Below, in pieces: positions 37,815 to 47,762 of a stretch of 64,000 nucleotides of DNA. A model generated the notes under the pieces. The model did no database searches and was not told the DNA's origin. It saw nothing but the letters and a program-made list of their open reading frames with translations. Source of the stretch: Bacillota bacterium (GTDB taxonomy: Bacteria; Bacillota; Clostridia; Clostridiales; Clostridiaceae); assembly GCA_021781745.1 (NCBI GenBank), contig JAJXWH010000005.1, positions 95,392 through 159,391 of the forward strand, written 5' to 3'. The position numbers and the translations under genes are program-made. Each line of letters begins with the position of its first letter. The stretch's first letter is position 1.

Positions 37815-38263
37815 TCAAATCCACCACCTTTATAATCTGTATTATTAGAGAAATTTTCTCAACTAGTAAAGTATATTAATTTTTATAATACTATACAAGT
37901 AGTTTTGTGTTAAATTTTTCTACAATTACATTAAAAAAAAAGCATCCTAATAAAAATTATTAGAGTTAATTATTAGGATGATTAATATCTTTATCGGCTA
38001 AAATGATAAAGTGATTGGAAAATAAAAGGAAAATGAAGATAATGCAAGAGATAATAATATAATTACCAAATTTACTAGTTTTTATGATGAATCAATATTT
38101 TGAAAACATCAGTTATACTGATAAAATATAAATATATTAATTGAATCAAGTATGAAAATAATAAGGCGAAACTTATGTTAACATAATACTCACATTAGTA
38201 AACTATGAATCCATTGGAAAATTAATAGCTGAAATTAAAGAAATGACACTTTTTAAATGTCTT
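37815..38263. other. corA promoter region and gene-free stretch
   Basis: 37815-37930 must hold the corA promoter; no -35/-10 pair was singled out. 37985-38260 is AT-rich with no ORF or strong hairpin. Apart from the minus-strand terminator listed separately I see nothing in it. Confidence 0.4.
37932..37980 (-). terminator. Intrinsic terminator, minus strand
   Basis: Stem CATCCTAAT / ATTAGGATG (minus strand) followed by a run of nine T. It would end transcription from the secreted-protein gene at 38264-38581, leaving a ~290-base 3' region, upstream of the corA promoter. Confidence 0.7.
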
Positions 38264-38581
38264 TCAGGATAAAACCAATTTTGCATCTCCTATTACAACA
38301 ATAAAATAATCATATTGAAATGGTTTTAAAGTATATTTAGGCGAATTAGGTTCTAACCTTATTAATTCCTGCATTAATTGATTATTATCAAAGATGATAA
38401 GAAGAGATTTATTAGTAGGAGAAGTATTTTGAACAGTATATGAAGTACCTGCTAACAAGCCATAATCGCGAACATTATAAATGCCTTGGGTAAAAGTTTT
38501 TGTTTGAGCATGCACTGTTATTGTATTAATGTTGAAACTTAATAATAATATAATAGAAAATATAGTAAAATATTTTTTCAT
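38264..38581 (-). CDS. Small secreted protein, unknown family
   Basis: A 105-residue protein with a clear signal peptide (MKKYFTIFSIILLLSFNINT, cleavage near VHAQT) and a ~75-residue beta-rich mature part (YNVRDYGLLAGTSYTVQNTS; KSLLIIFDNNQLMQELIRLE; FDYFIVVIGDAKLVL-like end). I do not recognise the family. The ATG at 38581 is chosen because the signal peptide begins there; a start at 38602 lacks a ribosome binding sequence. Confidence 0.6.
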   Translation of the reverse strand: MKKYFTIFSIILLLSFNINTITVHAQTKTFTQGIYNVRDYGLLAGTSYTVQNTSPTNKSLLIIFDNNQLMQELIRLEPNSPKYTLKPFQYDYFIVVIGDAKLVLS

Positions 38582-38766
38582 TAAATTAAACACACCCTTC
38601 ATAAATTGTTTTAAACATTAATTAATTCAATTTTTATTATGTGAGCATGCATAGATTTTATACAAAATAGAAGATTGGAAGTTATCTAATAAGTCATCAT
38701 TATAATGAGTAGTTGCAAAATTAAACAAAATATTTAAAGGATTAAAAAATATAAGGAGTGAAATTT

Positions 38767-39177
38767 ATGATTAGTACTTTAGATAGAATAAGAAAATATA
38801 GGGAAACTCTAGCAGATATTCAAGAAATAGATATAAAAGTTCAAGAGCTTGAAGAAGAAATGTCCGAGTTTAATAGAAAAGCAAAAGAAGAAATCATAGA
38901 AGCAAATTATAAAGTCACTTGTGATGCAGGAGAAGCAGAAAAGTTAAAGGAGAAAAAGGAAGCGTTATATAAGTTAAAAGCTAATAAGAAGCGTGAATTG
39001 AAAAGGATAGAAAATGCAATGACTATATTAACAGAAGAAGAAAGAGAAATTGTACAGGTTGTTCATATAGAGCATAGAAGATACTATGTAGTGCAAGATA
39101 AACTAAATTTGTCATACCAAAGAATAAAACAACTAGAAAAGCAAGCAGCAAAGAAAATGGAAAAATATATATCATAA
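38767..39177 (+). CDS. Sigma-70 region 4-like DNA-binding protein
   Basis: A 136-residue protein. Residues 1-~85 form a long charged coiled coil (IQEIDIKVQELEEEMSEFNR, EKLKEKKEALYKLKANKKRE). The C-terminal ~50 residues form a helix-turn-helix resembling sigma region 4 (LTEEEREIVQVVHIEHRRYY, VQDKLNLSYQRIKQLEKQAA). Similar proteins occur in phage late-gene regulators and in clostridial chromosomes. No region 2 is present, so it is not a full sigma factor. ATG at 38767 is eight bases after AAGGAG; a GTG at 38758 directly abuts it. Confidence 0.65.
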   Translation: MISTLDRIRKYRETLADIQEIDIKVQELEEEMSEFNRKAKEEIIEANYKVTCDAGEAEKLKEKKEALYKLKANKKRELKRIENAMTILTEEEREIVQVVHIEHRRYYVVQDKLNLSYQRIKQLEKQAAKKMEKYIS

Positions 39178-39306
39178 TTTAGGACATATTTAAATGAAGT
39201 GTTTGTGAAGGAAGGACACCTCAATAACGAAGATTTAAGCTTGGCAGAAGAATTCGGAAGAGATATAATAAAAATTAATAGTAACTATAGTTGGAGGGTA
39301 AACCTT

Positions 39307-39672
39307 ATGACATTATTAACAAATATATTATCAAGCATAATCGTTATTGGTTTTGGAGTCGTGTTAAAATTATGGCCGCCAGGAGAAATAAATAGTATGT
39401 ATGGATACAGAACGTTTTTTGCTATGAAGAATAGGGAAACATGGAAGGAAGCTAATAGTTTTAGTTCAGTTATGATGATAGTAAGTGGCCTTATAACATT
39501 GAATTTTTCATTGTTAGTCACATTTTTATTTAAAACTGATTCAGATACCTCTAATACAATATCAGTTGCAGGGACTATGGTAATAGTTTTATGTTTTGTG
39601 CTTTACACAGAAATTCACCTGAGAAAAATATTTGATAAAAATGGTATAAGAAAGGTTAATGAAAAGAAGTAA
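39307..39672 (+). CDS. SdpI/YhfL-family membrane protein
   Basis: A 121-residue polytopic protein with the SdpI motif: about three membrane helices and the conserved GYRTFFAMKNRETWKEANSF (usually G-x-R-T-xx-xxx-N-x-x-x-W-xx-A). SdpI gives immunity to the SdpC killing factor in Bacillus; most family members have no known toxin partner and none is seen here. ATG at 39307 is eight bases after GGAGGG. The same frame is open from GTG 39199 and looks coding (VKEGHLNNEDLSLAEEFGRD), so an N-terminal extension cannot be excluded. Confidence 0.8.
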   Translation: MTLLTNILSSIIVIGFGVVLKLWPPGEINSMYGYRTFFAMKNRETWKEANSFSSVMMIVSGLITLNFSLLVTFLFKTDSDTSNTISVAGTMVIVLCFVLYTEIHLRKIFDKNGIRKVNEKK

Positions 39673-39875
39673 TGTAGATTACAGTAATGCAAAATTTTTC
39701 GGAGTTATGAAGAGTTAGAATAATTATAAAATCAATTAATTAATGATATTCTTTTTGATAAAATTCAAATTTTTTATTATGTTTTTATTCCAACTTACTT
39801 GTTATCTCATATTATATAGAAAGAAATAATAATTAATCTGTTTCTAAAAAATATAAAAAACAAGGGGAAGAAAAA

Positions 39876-40631
39876 ATGGTGCAAAGAAGTTATAAGTTAA
39901 AACCTGATAAACAAGATTTGAGAGACAAAGTTTTCTATGCTTCTACTTTAAATCTGACTTCCCAGCTTCCAGCAACTGTTGATCTAAGAAAGTATTTATC
40001 TCCAGTAGTAGACCAAGGAGATTTAGGAAGCTGTACTGCTAATGCGATTGCTTCAGGCCTTGGGGAATATTTGCAGAAAGTTTCAAAAAAACAATTCACA
40101 CCCCTTAGCAGGTTGGAATTATATTGGTGGGAACGCTTTTTGGAAGGAAATGTTAACCAAGATAGCGGCGCAGAAATTAGAGATGGCATGAAGATTTTTA
40201 ATCAACTTGGTATTTCTCCTGAGAAAGACTATCCATATGATATTGCGGCTTTTACTAATCAACCAAGCCCACAGGCTATAATAGATGCTTCTGTTTTTAA
40301 GATTAGCAGCTACCATAGGGTACAGAATTTAAATTATTTAAAGACCTCTTTGGCAGAAGGACTTCCTGTTGTTACAGGTATATTAGTTTATGAAAGCTTT
40401 GAATCAAAAACTGTTGCAAGAAATGGAGTAGTGCCTATGCCGGACCCCAAAAAAGAACAGCTTCTAGGTGGACATGCTGTACTTGCTGTCGGTTATATAG
40501 ATAAAAAACAACAGGTTATTATGCGCAACTCATGGAGCACAAAATGGGGTGATAGAGGATACTTTTATTTACCATATGATTATTTTACAGATCCTAATGG
40601 ATATGTTATGGATATGTGGACAGGTCAATAA
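39876..40631 (+). CDS. Papain-like C1 cysteine peptidase, no signal or propeptide
   Basis: A 251-residue C1-family peptidase. The active site is complete: QGDLGSCTANAIA (Gln of the oxyanion hole and C53), GGHAVLAVGYIDKK (His) and IMRNSWSTKWGDRGYFYLP (Asn). The N-terminus KLKPDKQDLRDKVFYAS and VDLRKYLSPVVDQG is typical of bacterial/viral intracellular C1 enzymes. There is no signal peptide and no inhibitory prodomain, so it would be active in the cytoplasm or released by lysis. Monocistronic with a strong terminator. Confidence 0.88.
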   Translation: MVQRSYKLKPDKQDLRDKVFYASTLNLTSQLPATVDLRKYLSPVVDQGDLGSCTANAIASGLGEYLQKVSKKQFTPLSRLELYWWERFLEGNVNQDSGAEIRDGMKIFNQLGISPEKDYPYDIAAFTNQPSPQAIIDASVFKISSYHRVQNLNYLKTSLAEGLPVVTGILVYESFESKTVARNGVVPMPDPKKEQLLGGHAVLAVGYIDKKQQVIMRNSWSTKWGDRGYFYLPYDYFTDPNGYVMDMWTGQ

Positions 40632-40660
40632 GGGAACAAACAACGTTAAAAATATAAAAT

Positions 40661-40724
40661 AACTGAACCTAATTAAGTAGATAACACTGGTAAAGTTTAC
40701 TTAATTAGGTTCAGTTTATTTTTC
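40661..40724 (+). terminator. Strong intrinsic terminator
   Basis: AACTGAACCTAATTAAGTA pairs perfectly with TACTTAATTAGGTTCAGTT (19 bp), followed by TATTTTTC. The next 250 bases up to 40976 are AT-rich without another feature I can support, and must include the promoter of the ABC transporter operon. Confidence 0.85.
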
Positions 40725-40976
40725 GGATGACAATTCTCTTAGTCTTTTCCTACTTATTATCCATCTCAATAATATCATAAGAAATTTATAAAAAGGATTA
40801 AGTTTGATAAAGTTAAAACCATTCCTTAGATAAAAGAACCTAATCAATATATTAAATGTTTACAAGAGTGCAAGAAATTATATGTAAAAGACAAATTATT
40901 CAATTCTTATTAAATCTCATGAATGTTAATATATAGTAGTACCAAATATATAAAAATTCTAGGGGGAGAAAAATAT

Positions 40977-42290
40977 ATGAATAGGAATTTAAAAAGGATA
41001 GCATCAATTATTATGACTGTAGCTATAGTTTCTACTGGACTTATTGGCTGCGGAAATAGTGCTTCACAAGCGAGCGGGGGAGCAGCTTCAGGGAAGACAA
41101 AATTGACATTATGGCATATTCAAACATCAACAGCAGCAGATGCAATTAAGGCGTCAGTAAAGAGATTTATGACAGATAATCCTCAATATGATGTAGAAGT
41201 TGTTGATCAGGTTAATGACACTTATAAACAAAAATTAGCTATGGCTATGAGCTCAAATCAGACTCCGGATGTATTTATCCAATGGGGGGGATCAGGGTTA
41301 ATTGATTATGTTAATTCGAAAAAAATAGCTGATCTTACAGACTTTATGAACAAAGACAACTATAAAGATAAATTTATAGATGCTGGAATCAATCAATGTT
41401 CATACAATGGTAAAATTTATGCTGTACCAGTTGAAAACGTATCCGTAGCGGGTTTCTTCTATAATAAAGATGTTTTTGCTAAATACGGAATACAAGAACC
41501 AAAAACTATTTCTGAATTAGAAGCTGCATGCGATAAGTTAAAAGCTAACGGAGTAACACCATTTGCTTTAGCTAATGCTACAAAGTGGACAGGTTCCATG
41601 TATTTTATGTATTTAGCAACTCGCTTTGGTGGACTTAATGCATTTGCAGATGCAGCATCAGGAAAAGGTAAATTTGAAAATCCAGCATTTGAATTTGCCG
41701 GAAATAAGATTCAAGATTGGGTTAAAAAAGGATACTTTATCGATGGCTTTAATGGTATGGATGATGATAGTGGTCAAGCTAGACAAGCATTATATAAAGG
41801 TGATGCCGCTATGGATTTAATGGGTTCATGGTTTACAGGTACAGTACTTGGTGAAAATCCAGATTTTATGAGTAAATTAGGATTCTTCCCATTCCCGGCA
41901 TTAGATGGTTCAAAAGAAGATCAATCACTTTGCGCAGGTACTGTTGGAGATAATTTATACTCAATTTCAGAAACATGTAAAGATAAAGAAGGTGCTTTCA
42001 AATTAATTCAATATTTATTAGATGATCAAGCACTTCAAGACCGTAAGAAATTAGGTAAAATTATTCCACTTAAATCTTTCAAACCTGATGATGCATTAAC
42101 ACAAAAAATATTAGATACAGTTAACCAAGCAAAAGGAGTTCAATTGTGGTACGATCAATACTTACCAGCAGAAGTTGCAGAAGTACACAAATCAACTTGT
42201 CAAGAAATATTTGGTTTAACTAAGACTCCACAAGATGCAGATAAAGAATTACAAGCAGCTATGGATGCATATAAAGCAAAAAATAAATAA
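40977..42290 (+). CDS. Carbohydrate ABC transporter, substrate-binding lipoprotein
   Basis: A 437-residue extracellular solute-binding protein (family 1). A type II signal peptide ends in the lipobox LIGC (IASIIMTVAIVSTGLIGCGN). The mature part opens KLTLWHIQTSTAADAIKASV and has TPDVFIQWGGSGLIDYVNSK and NKDVFAKYGIQEPKTISELE, normal for oligosaccharide-binding proteins. It is first gene of a unit with two permeases and a YesM/YesN-type two-component system; no ATPase is encoded, so a shared MsmX-like ATPase is expected. ATG at 40977 follows AGGGGGAG. Confidence 0.92.
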   Translation: MNRNLKRIASIIMTVAIVSTGLIGCGNSASQASGGAASGKTKLTLWHIQTSTAADAIKASVKRFMTDNPQYDVEVVDQVNDTYKQKLAMAMSSNQTPDVFIQWGGSGLIDYVNSKKIADLTDFMNKDNYKDKFIDAGINQCSYNGKIYAVPVENVSVAGFFYNKDVFAKYGIQEPKTISELEAACDKLKANGVTPFALANATKWTGSMYFMYLATRFGGLNAFADAASGKGKFENPAFEFAGNKIQDWVKKGYFIDGFNGMDDDSGQARQALYKGDAAMDLMGSWFTGTVLGENPDFMSKLGFFPFPALDGSKEDQSLCAGTVGDNLYSISETCKDKEGAFKLIQYLLDDQALQDRKKLGKIIPLKSFKPDDALTQKILDTVNQAKGVQLWYDQYLPAEVAEVHKSTCQEIFGLTKTPQDADKELQAAMDAYKAKNK

Positions 42291-42318
42291 TTATAGCAAT
42301 ACTAAAAAATAAAATTAA

Positions 42319-42404
42319 AGCTGTTGCAAAATAAAGCTTTCATAGTAAATATTTTTAATTGCAGAAATTAAATTTGAAATGAATGATTGAGTTTTGCAGC
42401 AGCT
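42319..42404 (+). promoter_or_regulatory. Intercistronic hairpin after the binding-protein gene
   Basis: AGCTGTTGCAAAA and TTTTGCAGCAGCT pair over 13 bp with one mismatch; there is no T run. Hairpins in this position commonly stabilise the upstream mRNA and lower permease expression relative to the binding protein. Confidence 0.6.
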
Positions 42405-42430
42405 AAATAATTATAAAGGAGAGAGAAAAA

Positions 42431-43333
42431 GTGCAATCACAAACTAATAGTTTAGCTAAAAGACGTGCTGCTTCAACAAGAAATGCAGCAATTGTATTTC
42501 TTGTACCAGCATTTTTATTTTTAATAATATATATAGCATATCCAATTGTCTATTCTTTCAATTTAAGTTGCTATGATTGGAATGGATTTGCATCGAATAA
42601 GATATTTGTGGGTTTAAGTAACTGGAAAGAACTTATAAACGATGCAGTTTTCAAAAAAGCTTTTTTAAATAACATTATTATTATGGTTTTATCTATAATT
42701 GTTCAATTACCAATTGGTATAGCCCTTGCCACTTTCTTAGATTTTGGTGGGAAAAAATTTAATGTATTTAAAGTAATCTGGTTTATACCGATGCTAATGT
42801 CATCTGTTGCAATTGGTTATTTGTTTAAATATGCATTAGATGCAAGCAGTGGTATAGTGTCTGGGATAGCAAAGGCATTCGGCGGACACAATATAGACTT
42901 ATTAGGTAACCCTAAGACCGCATTATTAACCATTACCGTAGCTATATGTTGGCAGTTTATACCTTTTTACATGGTGTATTTCTTAGCAGGATATAGTAAC
43001 ATACCAGCTGATTTATATGAGGCTGCAATTATTGATGGCGCTAAAAAAAGCCAATATTTTTGGAAGATTGCGCTTCCCCTTATGAAACCAGCTATTAAAA
43101 GTGCAATTGTATTATCAATGGTCGGATCATTAAAATATTTTGATCTTATATATGTTATGACAGGCGGAGGACCGGGTAACGCATCAGAGCTCATGGCTAC
43201 TTATATGTACAAAAATGCGTTTTTATCTCAGAGAATGGGATATGGTTCTTCAATTGCTTCAGGAATGTTTATACTTATAACAATAATATCGTTAGTTACA
43301 ATTAAGGCATTAAATAGAAAGGAAGAGATGTGA
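42431..43333 (+). CDS. Sugar ABC transporter permease (MalF/UgpA type)
   Basis: A 300-residue membrane protein with six helices. The EAA loop that contacts the ATPase is present (YEAAIIDGAKKSQYFWKIAL-PL). The N-terminus AAIVFLVPAFLFLIIYIAYP is typical of first permeases. Start GTG after GGAGAGA. Its end overlaps the second permease by four bases. Confidence 0.92.
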   Translation: MQSQTNSLAKRRAASTRNAAIVFLVPAFLFLIIYIAYPIVYSFNLSCYDWNGFASNKIFVGLSNWKELINDAVFKKAFLNNIIIMVLSIIVQLPIGIALATFLDFGGKKFNVFKVIWFIPMLMSSVAIGYLFKYALDASSGIVSGIAKAFGGHNIDLLGNPKTALLTITVAICWQFIPFYMVYFLAGYSNIPADLYEAAIIDGAKKSQYFWKIALPLMKPAIKSAIVLSMVGSLKYFDLIYVMTGGGPGNASELMATYMYKNAFLSQRMGYGSSIASGMFILITIISLVTIKALNRKEEM

Positions 43334-44181
43334 TTATTATGAAGCAGGATTCATTAATAAAAAAAATATCAATAAAAGCTATCGTAGGGATACTAGCAAT
43401 AGGCTGGCTTTTAATTACAATAGTTCCTTTTATATTTATGTTACTTGCAGGATTTAAGCAGCAATTTGAAATGCTTATGGGAAGTGTTTTTGATTTACCT
43501 AAAAGTTTATACTTAAAAAATTTCATAGATGTATTTAAAGGAAACATATTTGGCTATTTTGAAAATAGTGTAATAGTACTTATAGTATCATTAGTTATAT
43601 TACTATTCTTAAGTGCATGTGCATCTTATCCATTATCTAGGTTTAAATTTAAGTTAAATAAGCCAATTTATGCTATAATAGTAGCATGTATGTCAGTACC
43701 AGTTCACGTAACATTGCTTCCTATATTCTTAATGACTACAAATATAGGTTTATATGATAGTATATGGGCATTAATAGGTCCATATGTGGCTTTTAATTTA
43801 CCAATTTCAGTATTCATACTAGTTACATTTATGAAGTCTATTCCTAGAGAGCTTGAAGAAGCAGCTGAAATCGACGGTTGTAATAAATATAAAATTTTCT
43901 TTAATGTTATGCTTCCACTAGTAAAGCCAGGGCTTGCAACATTAGCTATATATAATGGTGTTGCTATATGGAATGAATTTAGTTTTGCATTAGTTTTAAC
44001 TCAAACTCTGCCTAACAGAACATTGCCACTTGCTATTTGGGAATATCAAGGACAATATACTATGAATGTTCCAATGATTATGGCAGTTCTTACAATTTCA
44101 ATGCTACCAATGATTATTGCATTTATTTTTGGACAAGATAAATTAATTAAAGGTATGATGGCAGGTGCTGTTAAAGGTTAA
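43330..44181 (+). CDS. Sugar ABC transporter permease (MalG/UgpE type)
   Basis: A 283-residue, six-helix permease with the EAA motif LEEAAEIDGCNKYKIFFNVM-LPL and a C-terminal QDKLIKGMMAGAVKG typical of MalG-type subunits. GTG at 43330 is about six bases after AAAGGA; ATG at 43339 is an alternative. Translationally coupled to the first permease. Confidence 0.92.
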   Translation: MIIMKQDSLIKKISIKAIVGILAIGWLLITIVPFIFMLLAGFKQQFEMLMGSVFDLPKSLYLKNFIDVFKGNIFGYFENSVIVLIVSLVILLFLSACASYPLSRFKFKLNKPIYAIIVACMSVPVHVTLLPIFLMTTNIGLYDSIWALIGPYVAFNLPISVFILVTFMKSIPRELEEAAEIDGCNKYKIFFNVMLPLVKPGLATLAIYNGVAIWNEFSFALVLTQTLPNRTLPLAIWEYQGQYTMNVPMIMAVLTISMLPMIIAFIFGQDKLIKGMMAGAVKG

Positions 44182-44252
44182 AGATATGGCGATATGCATA
44201 GGAAGTATTGTTTTTCATATATAAAAATTTGATATTAGATAAGGATACGAAT

Positions 44253-46031
44253 ATGTATAACGGGTTAAGAAAATTAATAGATAAATTATTTCAAATGAAA
44301 TTTAACCAAAAAATTACTACATTTTTTATTTTGACAGTTTTAATTACAAATACATTCGTTATTTTTGCAGTTTATCAATTGGCAGGAAAACAAATTACAG
44401 AAAAATCTAGTGGACTCGTGCAAGGGCAGTTAGATACTATTACTGATATTTTGAATATTACATTAAAAAATATCATTGAATCGTCAAATACAATTACTGG
44501 AGATAGTAGAGTAAAAGAATTCTTAATGAATAATTCGTTAACTTCAAAGAATTATAATAAAGACACAAGTGATGCGTATTCTTCAGTTAGATATTTATTA
44601 GATACAAACAGCTATATAGATTATATTTCCTTGGTAAAATTCGATGGGCCAGAGTTAATATATGTTGGAGAAGTTTGGACAAGTAATGATTTTAGAACTC
44701 AAACTCTGAAAGATTATCAAGATGCAGTAGGAACTAAATTTGGTAATTGTAAAATAAGTATGAAGAAAAAAGTATTTTATCCGGATCAATATGTCCTAAA
44801 CATCTACCAGCCTATTACTGATAAATATAATTTTAATAAGTACATTGGAGTTTTGGTAATAGGAATTGGAGAAAAGAGTATTAAAGAATTTTATTCTAAT
44901 TTAGATAAAGGATTAGAAGTTCAAACCTATTTAACTGATAAGGATGGTGTAATAATATCTAATGAAGATAAGTCTTTAATTGGAACTAAAAGTCTGTATA
45001 AAGATATTTTACAGGGAAAAAGCGGCCAACAAAAAGTTGGAGATAAGATGGTTATTTATGAAAAACTTGATAATTGGGATTGGTACATGGTGGGAGAGAT
45101 ACCAACGGAGTCTTTGCTAAAAGATACAAATGCAGTTATATTTCTAATAATAATGTTGGTATTGGGAGCTGGAATATTAATTAGTATTGCATTTTATAAG
45201 CTAAGTAATAATTTATATAAACCTATGGATGCACTTGTTAAAAAAATGAGAGAGGTTTCCATGGGGAATCTTGAAGTGCGTATGGAACGGAATTATAAGG
45301 GAAAAGATTTTAAACAATTGGCAGGCGGCTTTAATATTATGATTGAGGAAATAAACATACTTATGTATAGAATAAAAAGAGAGCAGTCTGAGATTAAGCA
45401 AATTGAATTAAATAAATTGCAATCTCAAATTAAGCCACATTTTCTATATAACACGTTAGAGTGTATACATTGGCAGGCGTTATCTGATGGGAATAAAGAT
45501 GTATCAAGAATGGTAAAGGCATTAGCTAATTATTATCGCTTATGTTTGAGTAAAGGAAAAGATATCGTTCCACTTTCACAGGAATTGGCGAATATAGAAA
45601 ACTATTTAATTATTCAAAATATGAGATATAGCGGAATTGCCCAATGTGAAATAAATATAAATGATAAGCTAAAAAATGTATTAATACCAAAGCTTACCCT
45701 TCAGCCTTTAATAGAAAATTCTATTTATCATGGAATAAGAGTTAAGGATGGTTATAAAGGTAAAATTTTTGTTAACGCTAAAGAAATAGATAATAAGATA
45801 GTTATATCAGTTGCTGATAATGGTGTGGGAATGAACCAAGAACAAATTGATGAAATTAACAATTCTATATCAGTATTTGATGAAAAAACAGGTTATGGCC
45901 TAAGAAATGTTCATAAAAGAATAGAAATATTGTTTGGCAGTGGGTATGGATTATACTATAGAAAAAATCAACATGGTGGAACTACAGTAGATATCATATT
46001 ACCTAAAGGGGAGAATGGAGAGAATAATTAA
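44253..46031 (+). CDS. Sensor histidine kinase, YesM type
   Basis: About 592 residues: membrane helix (TTFFILTVLITNTFVIFAVY), an extracellular dCACHE-like sensor, a second helix (VIFLIIMLVLGAGILISIAF), HAMP, then the His_kinase domain with QIKPHFLYNTLECIHWQALS (phospho-acceptor His) and a HATPase with PLIENSIYHGI, VADNGVGM and GYGLRNVHKRI. Catalytic residues are present. ATG at 44253 follows AAGGA; the frame opens 15 codons earlier without a ribosome binding sequence. It overlaps the response regulator by one base and probably senses the sugar carried by the transporter. Confidence 0.9.
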   Translation: MYNGLRKLIDKLFQMKFNQKITTFFILTVLITNTFVIFAVYQLAGKQITEKSSGLVQGQLDTITDILNITLKNIIESSNTITGDSRVKEFLMNNSLTSKNYNKDTSDAYSSVRYLLDTNSYIDYISLVKFDGPELIYVGEVWTSNDFRTQTLKDYQDAVGTKFGNCKISMKKKVFYPDQYVLNIYQPITDKYNFNKYIGVLVIGIGEKSIKEFYSNLDKGLEVQTYLTDKDGVIISNEDKSLIGTKSLYKDILQGKSGQQKVGDKMVIYEKLDNWDWYMVGEIPTESLLKDTNAVIFLIIMLVLGAGILISIAFYKLSNNLYKPMDALVKKMREVSMGNLEVRMERNYKGKDFKQLAGGFNIMIEEINILMYRIKREQSEIKQIELNKLQSQIKPHFLYNTLECIHWQALSDGNKDVSRMVKALANYYRLCLSKGKDIVPLSQELANIENYLIIQNMRYSGIAQCEININDKLKNVLIPKLTLQPLIENSIYHGIRVKDGYKGKIFVNAKEIDNKIVISVADNGVGMNQEQIDEINNSISVFDEKTGYGLRNVHKRIEILFGSGYGLYYRKNQHGGTTVDIILPKGENGENN

Positions 46032-47593
46032 TGTATAAGGCTATAGTTGTAGATGATGAAGAGATGATTCGCAAAGGAATATGTAATGTAATTCCATGGG
46101 AAAAGCTCAAAATAAATAATGTTAAGATGGCGTCTTCTGGAATTGAAGCCATAAAAATTATGGAAGATGAAATCTTGGACATTATGATCACGGATATCTG
46201 CATGACTGAAATGGATGGATTATCATTAGTAGAAAAAATGAATGATCTAAATCCAAAACTTAAAATTATAGTTTTAACAGGCTATGATAATTTTGAATAT
46301 GCTCAAAAATGCTGTAAGATGCAGGTTGAGGATTATCTTCTAAAACCAGTAGACGAAATAGAACTTGAGAATACTATTGAAAGATTAGTAGAGAAATTAG
46401 AGCATGAGAAAACTATAATTCATAAACAAAAGATAGATAACAGGATACAAGTGTTAACAGAACAATTAAAGCTTGAACAAATTATGCAAAATTTACTTTA
46501 TGAGCGAATGATGGCTGATGAAATTAACAAAGTATTAGATGAGTATTCGTATAATAACGAAGAAATGCTGCAAATTGCGCTGGTATGTCCAGTTATTGAT
46601 GATAATTTGGCATGGAGACAGCATTTTGAATTATTAAACTTGTCTATTAAAAATACTTGTATAGAATTATTTGATTCTAAAAAAGAAGGAATTACTTTTG
46701 AAGATAGAAATAAAAATATAGTAATTGCTGCATTTATAAGAGAAGGGTTAGAGGATGTAACCATAAGAATACAACGCTTAATTGAGTATTTAAAAAACGA
46801 GTATGATATTAACCCAAAGGTGATACTTGGAAGTGAAGTAGATGGATTTAATAAAATTAATATTTCATATAATGATGCCTGTGTTTTGTTAAATAATAAA
46901 AGTACTTATGGCGGAATAATTACGAAAGAACCTAGAGAACTTAGACTTAGTTTATTTAATGAGAGAGTTCAGGAATTCCGCAAGGGTATGGTCGATAATA
47001 TAGATGATGTTGAAAAAGTAATGAATATCTATGAAGCTTTTGCAGAAACAATAGAATTTTATAATTTATCAACTTCACTAGTTAAGAAAACATGCTTTGA
47101 TATTGGAGGGGGAGTATATTTTTCTTATATGATGGAAAAAGGAGAAGTATCAGATAATAAATTAAATTCTTTATTAATTTCTTTGCAAAATTGCAGCAGT
47201 AATGATGCAATAAAGATAACAAGGGATTTTATTATGCAGATACTTCAAGGCGATATTGGAGAAAGTCATGAAATTATTAGAAAGGCAAAATCATATATTA
47301 ATGACCATTTAAATGAAGATATTTCAGTATACAGTATTGCAGAGATGCTTTACTTAACTCCTACCTATTTTTCAAAGTTATTTAAGCATAGTACTGGAGA
47401 AGGCTGCAATAATTATATTATTCGCAAACGAATACAAAAGGCGAAATCATTATTAGAAACTACCAGTATGAAAACAGGTAAAATAGCCACTTTAGTAGGA
47501 TACAAGGATACTAATTATTTTTCATTGGCATTTAAAAAGCAAACAGGAATGTCACCAACTGAATTTAGAGAAAGCAGCGACAAAGATAATTAA
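46031..47593 (+). CDS. Response regulator with AraC-type output (YesN type)
   Basis: A 520-residue regulator. REC domain 1-~120: VVDDEEMIRKGI acidic pocket, DIMITDICMTEMDGL with the phospho-acceptor Asp, VLTGYDNFEY and LLKPVD with the conserved Lys. A long middle region resembles YesN sensory linkers. The last ~100 residues are the AraC double helix-turn-helix (VYSIAEMLYLTPTYFSKLFK and IATLVGYKDTNYFSLAFKKQ). It should activate the upstream ABC transporter genes. ATG overlaps the kinase stop codon. Confidence 0.92.
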   Translation: MYKAIVVDDEEMIRKGICNVIPWEKLKINNVKMASSGIEAIKIMEDEILDIMITDICMTEMDGLSLVEKMNDLNPKLKIIVLTGYDNFEYAQKCCKMQVEDYLLKPVDEIELENTIERLVEKLEHEKTIIHKQKIDNRIQVLTEQLKLEQIMQNLLYERMMADEINKVLDEYSYNNEEMLQIALVCPVIDDNLAWRQHFELLNLSIKNTCIELFDSKKEGITFEDRNKNIVIAAFIREGLEDVTIRIQRLIEYLKNEYDINPKVILGSEVDGFNKINISYNDACVLLNNKSTYGGIITKEPRELRLSLFNERVQEFRKGMVDNIDDVEKVMNIYEAFAETIEFYNLSTSLVKKTCFDIGGGVYFSYMMEKGEVSDNKLNSLLISLQNCSSNDAIKITRDFIMQILQGDIGESHEIIRKAKSYINDHLNEDISVYSIAEMLYLTPTYFSKLFKHSTGEGCNNYIIRKRIQKAKSLLETTSMKTGKIATLVGYKDTNYFSLAFKKQTGMSPTEFRESSDKDN

Positions 47594-47717
47594 GGATATT
47601 CATTTGTGTAGTATTAATATAATTTGAAAGAATAACTTTTATGTTTTGCTAAACCATATAACCCACGAAAATAAACAATAAATGTGTTCCTTTTATAGTA
47701 GAAAGGAGGCATTAGTT

Positions 47718-47762
47718 TTGGAGTTTCGTGGTTTTGTTTATTTTATCCATAAGGACATGTAG
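47718..47762 (+). CDS. Possible 14-residue peptide ORF
   Basis: TTG, eight bases after a strong AAAGGAGG, opens MEFRGFVYFIHKDM. CCACGAAA (47663-47670) and TTTCGTGG (47724-47731) can pair across the start. It could be a leader or a chance site; no gene follows in the same frame, and the next gene starts 200 bases on. The rest of 47594-47965 is AT-rich with nothing further visible. Confidence 0.25.
   Translation: MEFRGFVYFIHKDM

Noticed and set aside
47663..47744. Terminator formed by CCACGAAA and TTTCGTGG
   Set aside because: Only 8 bp with a 53-base loop; it may be chance in AT-rich sequence, although a T-rich tract follows.
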